22,482 nt of DNA, taken from Chara braunii. Taxonomy: Eukaryota > Streptophyta > Charophyceae > Charales > Characeae. Numbering within the stretch: the stretch's first letter is position 1; the number at the start of each line of letters is the position of its first letter. Shown piece by piece: positions 17,166 through 22,482 of this stretch. The DNA is taken from contig BFEA01000010.1 of assembly GCA_003427395.1 (NCBI GenBank), forward strand, positions 1,344,509 to 1,366,990, in the 5' to 3' direction. The notes below the pieces were generated by a model that saw nothing but the letters and a program-made list of their open reading frames with translations, was not told the origin of the DNA and did not search any database. The translations under genes and the position numbers were made by a program.

Positions 17166-17978
17166 TCAAAAGTCCCAGTCCTCTATCTCGTCCCCGTCCT
17201 CCTCATCACTGAAATCCTCCTCCTCATTTAGGAACATCTCTTTCACCCCTTCGAAGAAGGTTTCCCCCGCCGCCACGTTTCGGTAAACTATCTGCCAATA
17301 CACCGGACTAGGAACAAAGACTTCGTCCGCGATGAGGAGGTTTAACACCTCAGCTAATTCTTCCGCCCAGTTTTCTTCAAACGGCCCTGCTTCCACCGAT
17401 AATCTAAAGAAGTCTTGTCTAGCACATTGGTACAGCCTCAGGTGTGTCATCGATTCGCATATACGTTCCAGTCTATCCCTGGTCCCAAAGACTGTATCCA
17501 CCAGAAACGGGGGTAGCATGCACCTCCTTGTCCTAAGAGGACGTCTCATGTTTTTCCGGTTCCCGAGTTCCACTCGCACCTCCATCCTTTCCATCTCCAT
17601 TTCTGCCCGCTGACATGCTGCCCATACCACTTCCCGTTCCGCTTGCCTAAACAACTGATCCGGTGCCGTGCCCAATACTAGTCCCACTACCATTGCATTT
17701 TCCAATTCTTTTGATAGGTAGACCCTTTATCGAGCTTCCACTGTCCCCCGAAATTCTAGGTCCATCAAGCTAGGTGAAAGTCTCGTTAGGCTGACCTTAG
17801 TCCAGATTGACTCTATCCAGAGGAACGCGTCCTTATCGTCCAGCATCGCGGTTTCACAGGCCGGTTCTAGGTCGGTCTACGTCCCCTCTTCCGGAAGAAC
17901 AACAGATACCGCATCCCTTACCTCTATAGGCATTTCCAGACCACTAGAGTAGACAGGAGGCGACAACCATCGCGCCAT
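17166..17978 (-). pseudogene. Paralogue A of the tandem family, two in-frame stops
   Basis: A start at MARWLSPPVY (17978) gives 271 codons to the stop at 17166, but TAG (17879-17877) and TAA (17729-17727) interrupt the frame. Block 1 is weak (EVRDAVSVVLPEEG). Block 2 is RVYLSKELENAMVVGLVLG, right after the second stop. Block 3 is clear: CMLPPFLVDTVFG, SVEAGPFEENWAEELAEVL, and a diverged IVYRNVAAGETFFEGVKEMF. It ends in a strongly acidic tail (EEEDFSDEEDGDEIEDW) not present in B or C. This is the copy farthest from gag, and 54 bp separate it from copy B. Confidence 0.5.
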
Positions 17979-18740
17979 CTTGTTTCCCGGCGCTTTGTCC
18001 TGTTTTCCACATGAGAGCACCACACGGCCCCTTATGGTCATATGGTTTGCTTTTCCTTTTCTAGATGAGAGTTGTTTTCAGACCCCTCATCCGGGTCTCC
18101 CTAACTTTTCCTATCCATTTTCCAGGCGCCACTGCCCTATCATACCCCTAATCGATCACCAACCGCTCGCATTCCTTTTTCTTGGTTCCACTTTTTTTCC
18201 GACTCCAATCGGCCTCTTCCTCATGTTCCCTCACTCGTGCAGACTTAGGCCGGGGTTGAGAATAGACTAGAAACTCGGTCCCCATTCAACATTCATCAGG
18301 CAACTTTAAAGAGGGAGGCACAAAAAGCAAAACTTAGGCAAACGTCGCACATAGGTCGGTCATCTCCTCACCGACCTTTTCCCCGGAAATGGTCTCTCCA
18401 CTGTTACTATCGGCAGGGCTTTACCCCATACCTCAATTACAGCTCAACCGTTGCGGGCACGACACCCAGACTCCAGTGGGGGGTCGCCCTTACCTTCTTG
18501 CCCAGAATACCCCATCCCGACTTGCCGCTCGTGTACCCACCGTTAATCTCAGGAATCACCCCGCACATCTCGGTAGGCCATAGGAGTCAGTCGTTCAGGC
18601 ATTCACTTCCATCGGTCCGATAAGGAACAATCTTTCCCAAACTTGGCTACGAGAAGCTACTAATCGTCTCCCAGGCTCCGTCTTTGCCCCCATGCAGTGG
18701 TGCTCCCTCCGCCAGTCCACAGGCTAGGCCCCGCCTGAGG
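17979..18740. other. Non-coding interval upstream of the paralogue cluster
   Basis: No ORF with a motif was found and no further copy of the paralogue family. If the cluster and gag-pol form one element, its left LTR (5' in element sense) should lie in this or the next kilobase. I could not find a direct repeat of it near 3-6.6 kb. Confidence 0.35.
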
Positions 18741-19430
18741 AACGTTTCACACCCCGCCCGGCAGATCAATCGAGCCGAAGCCCGTCACCGCGCGGACGAG
18801 AATGCAAATAAGCACTCGACGTGACAAACTCTCGTTAGACAGCTCGGTGGCCTGACCCCCGCATACGAACAAATGGCCGTCTGCAAAGAGAACGATTTTT
18901 GGCAACCCATAGTGGTCGGTGCAGACCCCCCCCTTCCTTCCAAATGGTAGGACGCTCGAAATCCCAATTATGCAGTCACAAGTCCCAAGTGGGACACACA
19001 TAGTACAAGTGCCTTTCCCTTTGTGCACCCAACGCTTCCTACCCATTGCTCACAGGTTTTCACTCAGGACAGTATGTATCAACCACTCAACCCTAACTTC
19101 CACACATTGTGCCCGGTTCCTTTTCGTGAGCATCTTCAAAGGTGAGTTAGTTTTCTCGAAGTCTAGCAACTCCGTTCATTCCCCTTATCTTCACTTGTGT
19201 GTCCGTTCATAGGGCAAGACTGTTCCTTCTCGATTATCTCTTGTGTTCATATGTTGTTCCTTCAAACATTTTAGTATAGTGCATGGATCCCGCTGGGCTC
19301 CGAAGAAGAGGAGAAGGCACCCGTATCGGTCGGATCGCTCCGCCGCGGGATTTTCATTGGAACCCGGACTGGCCCGGAATCCCAACCGCCTGCCAGGTAA
19401 CCGGAGCCCTTCTTTCACACGAAGAGGAAG
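18741..19430. other. Non-coding interval, possible degraded element
   Basis: A minus-strand frame (19046-18747) includes HYGLPKIVLFADGHLFV, which faintly recalls the GLPK-x-IVSD-x-D segment of Ty3 integrases. The rest of that frame has no match that I can defend. Confidence 0.2.
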
Positions 19431-19460
19431 GGTCGACNTNCNGCTTNCCCAAGNCTTCCC
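19431..19460. other. Low-quality stretch with five N bases
   Basis: N occurs at 19438, 19440, 19442, 19447 and 19454 within 17 bp. This density in non-coding DNA suggests conflicting reads in a collapsed repeat. Confidence 0.9.
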
Positions 19461-20865
19461 CGGTCTGACAAACATCAGCCCGAGAGAAGGAGGACTAGAG
19501 TCACCTCCAAGGGAGATGGCTGATCAAGTGTGCAAACATGCATGTTCTTCCTCCAGGCCTGGCCTTGTCATACGCCCAGCCACCCTCAAATCTGATTCTC
19601 TCAAGGGATAGAGCATACACAAGTCCATATTCCTTATCTTCAGTTATGTACACGGTCATGCGTCGGGCGCCCCCCTCGAGATCATTAGGGCCAGTTTAAC
19701 CCACTACACGACCCGTCCACCATTTTTGTAGGGGCCGTACCCTGAAGGACTTTGGAGCCTTGGTCGACCCCACTGCGGGTCCCACTTGGCTCGACCCGCC
19801 CACGCTCAGGTTCTCGGCGCGGGCCGTTCGTCCCAGGGGCACCCCTACCTAGTGCTATGAGATGGATGGGGGTGAGCCTTGTGCGAGAGGGCTTTACATT
19901 GGGGGATGTAGCTCCGCTCTCGCGTCAAGATGGTAGCTCTTTGGGTACTCGTGGCGTTTTCTCGATTCAGTTAAGTCTGACCAGACAATTGTTCCTTCCA
20001 ATACACAAGCAGTCCAGGGAGTTCATTGAGAGTTTGTCTTCTTATCGTGCGCAGACCAAGCGTCATCCATTGGGCCACGCACCTTTTCTCTAAGCCTAGC
20101 GGCTCTGGGCAGCCCCGGCGGCATCCTTGGGGTAAGGCGGCATCGGCCGGACCCCTAGGTGCTATATTTTTTTGCGAGAGCCACTAGCATCGCATCACCA
20201 ATCCAAGACCGCCCTTAGTTTTTTCAGGGGTCGCATTGCACATGAGAGAGACATTCCATGCAACCTCCACACAAGCCAAGTCCATGCATCAACCATCCAC
20301 CCTAGCGCCCGACCTCAACTCATCCCGTATCCATGGCTTAAGTCGGATCCAAGCCCTTTCCTTACCCAATCTCCCACCCTAGTCCTCATCCACGAGTCCA
20401 ACCCCGTCCAAATCGTCCCTTGCTACTCACCTGCGCAAGACCACACAAGACAAATGACCAACTACAATCCCCATTGGGGTCAACACATCGCCCCTTCCCG
20501 CAATCCTAAGTCGCCTTTGCCTTCCAATTCCCCTTATGAGTTCCCTTCCCTTTCCTACAGGTAAGCCACGCGATCGCCTCAGTCATGCATTCCGGAGGGG
20601 ATGGTTGAGGCAAACTGACCTCGTCCAAAATCAGCACTCCTTTTCGCTTTCGCAAATGCTCTCAATAGTCCCGCATTCTTTCCTTCTTAGTGGCACAAGG
20701 GACTGACAACCCTTCCCTTGCCCTCGCTTTCCACCAAGTGAGGACTAAGTTCCTTTCCGTTCGTTCCCTGACAATGTAACAGGTGAGGGTAGAGGTTACT
20801 CACATGCCATGGAGGGGGAAGGGGTGACGGAAGGGTTAGGGGTTAAAGAATTTTGAATCAATGGA
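19461..20865. other. Non-coding interval
   Basis: The interval has short ORFs without motifs and mixed composition. No tRNA, rRNA or repeat was recognised. Confidence 0.35.
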
Positions 20866-20867
20866 GA

Positions 20868-20932
20868 AAGACGGGGGGAGAGGGAGAGGAAGAGAGAGAG
20901 AGCGGAAGAGGGGGAGAGGGAGAGACAGAGAG

Positions 20933-21002
<70 letters not shown>
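20868..21002. repeat. GA microsatellite
   Basis: Impure GA/GGA repeats lead into an uninterrupted AG run from about 20937 to 21001. Translation gives an Arg-Glu repeat peptide, so the ORF over it is not a gene. Confidence 0.95.
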
Positions 21003-21107
21003 GAGAAGCTCCTCATCCTAGTTGACCTTGCTCATTGACTTACCCTAACCGATCCTATTCGAGGTCCCGTGCATCCCCCTTGCGCCCCCCCCCCCACTTT
21101 GGACTTT

Positions 21108-21935
21108 CGGGTGGACGGGCGAGGGTGATGGAGGAGGAAGGAGGGTTGAGGGCGGTCGGCTATGGTGGACGGGTGTGGGTGATGGAGGAGGAAGAAGAGT
21201 CGGGGGTGGTTGGCTATGGCGGACGGGTGTGGGTGATGGAGGAAGAAGAAGGGTTGGAGGTGGTTGGCTATGGTGAACGGGTGTGGGTGATGGAGGAGGA
21301 AGAAGAGTTGACGGTGGTTGGCTATGGCGGACGGGTGTGAGTGATGGAGGAAGAAGAAGGGTTGGAGGTGGTTGGTTATGGTGGACGGGCGTGGGTGATA
21401 GGGGAGGAAGAAGGGTTGGGGGTGGTCGGCTATGGTTGACGGGTGTGGGTGATGGAGGAAGAAGAAGGGTTAAAGGTGGTCGGCTATGTTGGACGGGTGT
21501 GGGCAATGGAGGAAGAAGAAGGGTTGAGGGTGGCCGGCCATGGTGGACGGGTGTGGGTGATGGAGGAAGAAGAGGGGTTGGAGGTGGTTGGCTATGGTGG
21601 ACGGGCGTGGGTGACAGAGGAAGAACAAGGGTTGGGGGTGGTTGGCTATGGTGGACGGGCGTGGGTGATGGAGGAGAAATAAGGGTTGGGGGTGGTTGGC
21701 TATGGTGGACTGGTGTGGTTGATGGTGGAAGAAGAAGGGTTGAAGGTGGTTGGCTATGGTGGACTGGTGTGGGTGATGGAGGAAGAAGAAAGGTTGGGGG
21801 TGGTCAGCTATGGTGGACGGGTGTGGTTGATGGAGGAAGAAGAAGGGTTGGAGCTGGTTGGCTATGGGGGCAGGTGTGTGTGATGGACGGGGAAGAGGGG
21901 TTGGAGGTGTTCGAGATTGGAAGAGCGGAGGTGAC
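21108..21935. repeat. 54-bp minisatellite, 15 units
   Basis: The landmark GATGGAGGA or its variants recurs at 21127, 21181, 21235, 21289, 21343, 21397, 21451, 21505, 21559, 21613, 21667, 21721, 21775 and 21829. Every step is exactly 54 bp, and a shifted unit follows at 21882. Units differ by substitutions and there are no net length changes in the first 14. Since 54 is a multiple of three, the array keeps frames open on both strands (18-residue peptide repeats: Glu/Gly-rich on plus, Pro-rich on minus). I treat these as by-products. Confidence 0.95.
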
Positions 21936-22019
21936 TGTGAAAGCTTATCGGACACAACCTAACTCTTAACCCCATGCGCCCTTTCTACCCCGGGCGCCCG
22001 GCCACCTCATACTATTCTC

Positions 22020-22395
22020 GGAAGGCACCGGTCACGTGAAAGAGGAAGGACTGAGCGGGGCTACCAGATTGCGACACACACCTACTCATACCACAGGTCA
22101 CCGGTTGCAACAAAGAGTAGAAGTGGGCTGAAGAGGTTGCCGGGGACTGCAGCACACCCACCCACACACGCCGGGTGTCACTGGTTACAGGAAAGGATAG
22201 GGGAGGCCTGAACAGGTTACCGGGGACTGCAACACACACACATACACATACCGGGTATCGCCAGTTACAGCAAAGGGTGAGGATGGACTGAACAGGTTAT
22301 CGGAGACTGTCGCACACGCACACACACACACACATACCGAGTGTCACTGGTTACAGCTAGGGCTAAGGATGAACTGAACAGGTTACCGGCAGGGT
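22020..22395. repeat. ~80-bp tandem repeat, 5 units, with CA microsatellite inside
   Basis: CTGGTTACAG-like cores occur at 22101, 22181, 22261 and 22347, with a diverged unit at about 22028. The spacing is 80, 80 and then 86 bp. The longer last step comes from an expanded (CA)n run near 22313-22334. Each unit also contains GAACAGGTTACCGGGGACTG or a variant. Confidence 0.9.
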
Positions 22396-22482
22396 TGTCG
22401 AGCCCCGGCCCCGGGGCCCCGGCGGGGTTCCGGGGTTCCGGGGGTGGGCACCCCCAACCCCGGCTCCAGACCCCCCCGCAAA
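22396..22482. other. GC-rich end of window
   Basis: A very G+C-rich tract with short runs of GGGG and CCCC, including GGGGTTCCGGGGTTCCGGGG. It could form G-quadruplex or hairpin structures. The window ends inside it. Confidence 0.6.

Larger units (their letters stand above)
14711..17978 (-). repeat. Tandem array of four paralogous ~0.8-0.9 kb units
   Basis: Starts at 17978, 17111, 16242 and 15460 give unit spacings of 867, 869 and 782 bp. The copies lie in different frames (A and B share one) and have diverged far at the DNA level, while the three protein blocks keep the same order and similar spacing. That points to old tandem duplication of one ORF followed by protein-level divergence. All copies have the same orientation as gag-pol. 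Confidence 0.7.

Noticed and set aside
18747-19046. Minus-strand ORF resembling an integrase fragment (GLPK segment)
   Set aside because: Only a short GLPK-IV-like match is visible, without a zinc domain, first Asp or final Glu.
21045-21969. Pro-rich and Gly/Glu-rich ORFs over the 54-bp array
   Set aside because: They arise in several frames on both strands because the period is a multiple of three, with no start context or non-repeat domain.

Overview
This is a repeat-dominated eukaryotic nuclear window. There are no prokaryote-style operons and no recognisable host housekeeping gene. It holds a decayed Ty3/gypsy-type retroelement on the minus strand, many minisatellites and microsatellites, and long stretches without coding signal. 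The organism cannot be fixed from the sequence. The style of the Gag and RT, together with plant-type polypurine-tract look-alikes, suggests a plant or streptophyte alga with a large genome. A charophyte such as Chara is my low-confidence guess from memory.

Layout, left to right. 1-3060: a 91-bp tandem repeat, a GAA microsatellite, an unusually hairpin-rich 0.8-kb block (736-1547), pyrimidine-rich DNA with a 51-bp minisatellite, and a minus-strand polypurine tract/LTR-start look-alike near 3054. 3060-6640: non-coding repeat debris, including a 28-bp direct repeat, a second polypurine/LTR-start look-alike near 4271, and 18-bp, 38-bp and ~241-bp repeats. 6660-14125: the retroelement, read right to left as Gag, zinc knuckle and protease, RT, RNase H, integrase with a GPY module, then a separate 3' ORF with nuclear-localisation-like and SUMO-interacting-like motifs. 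It carries several stops and frameshifts, one substituted protease catalytic residue and scattered N bases. A 38-bp Nextera mate-pair junction adapter with a 131-bp duplication (9581-9879) is an assembly artefact. 14711-17978: four tandem, diverged paralogous ORFs of about 250-270 codons on the same strand, directly upstream of gag. I do not recognise this family. 17979-20860: no supported gene. 20870-22482: a GA microsatellite, a 54-bp minisatellite of 15 units, an ~80-bp tandem repeat and a GC-rich end.

The best candidate for something undescribed is the four-copy cluster at 14711-17978. All copies share three blocks: a GG-x-EVSLP-like N-terminal block, a YLSE-x-GW-like middle block, and a PPFLVD / GPF / IRRE-YVDD-LFE-like C-terminal block. 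The two gag-proximal copies are open and lie 8 bp apart. The two distal copies each carry two in-frame stops. I cannot tell from the window whether the cluster is cargo of the retroelement or an independent array it landed beside.
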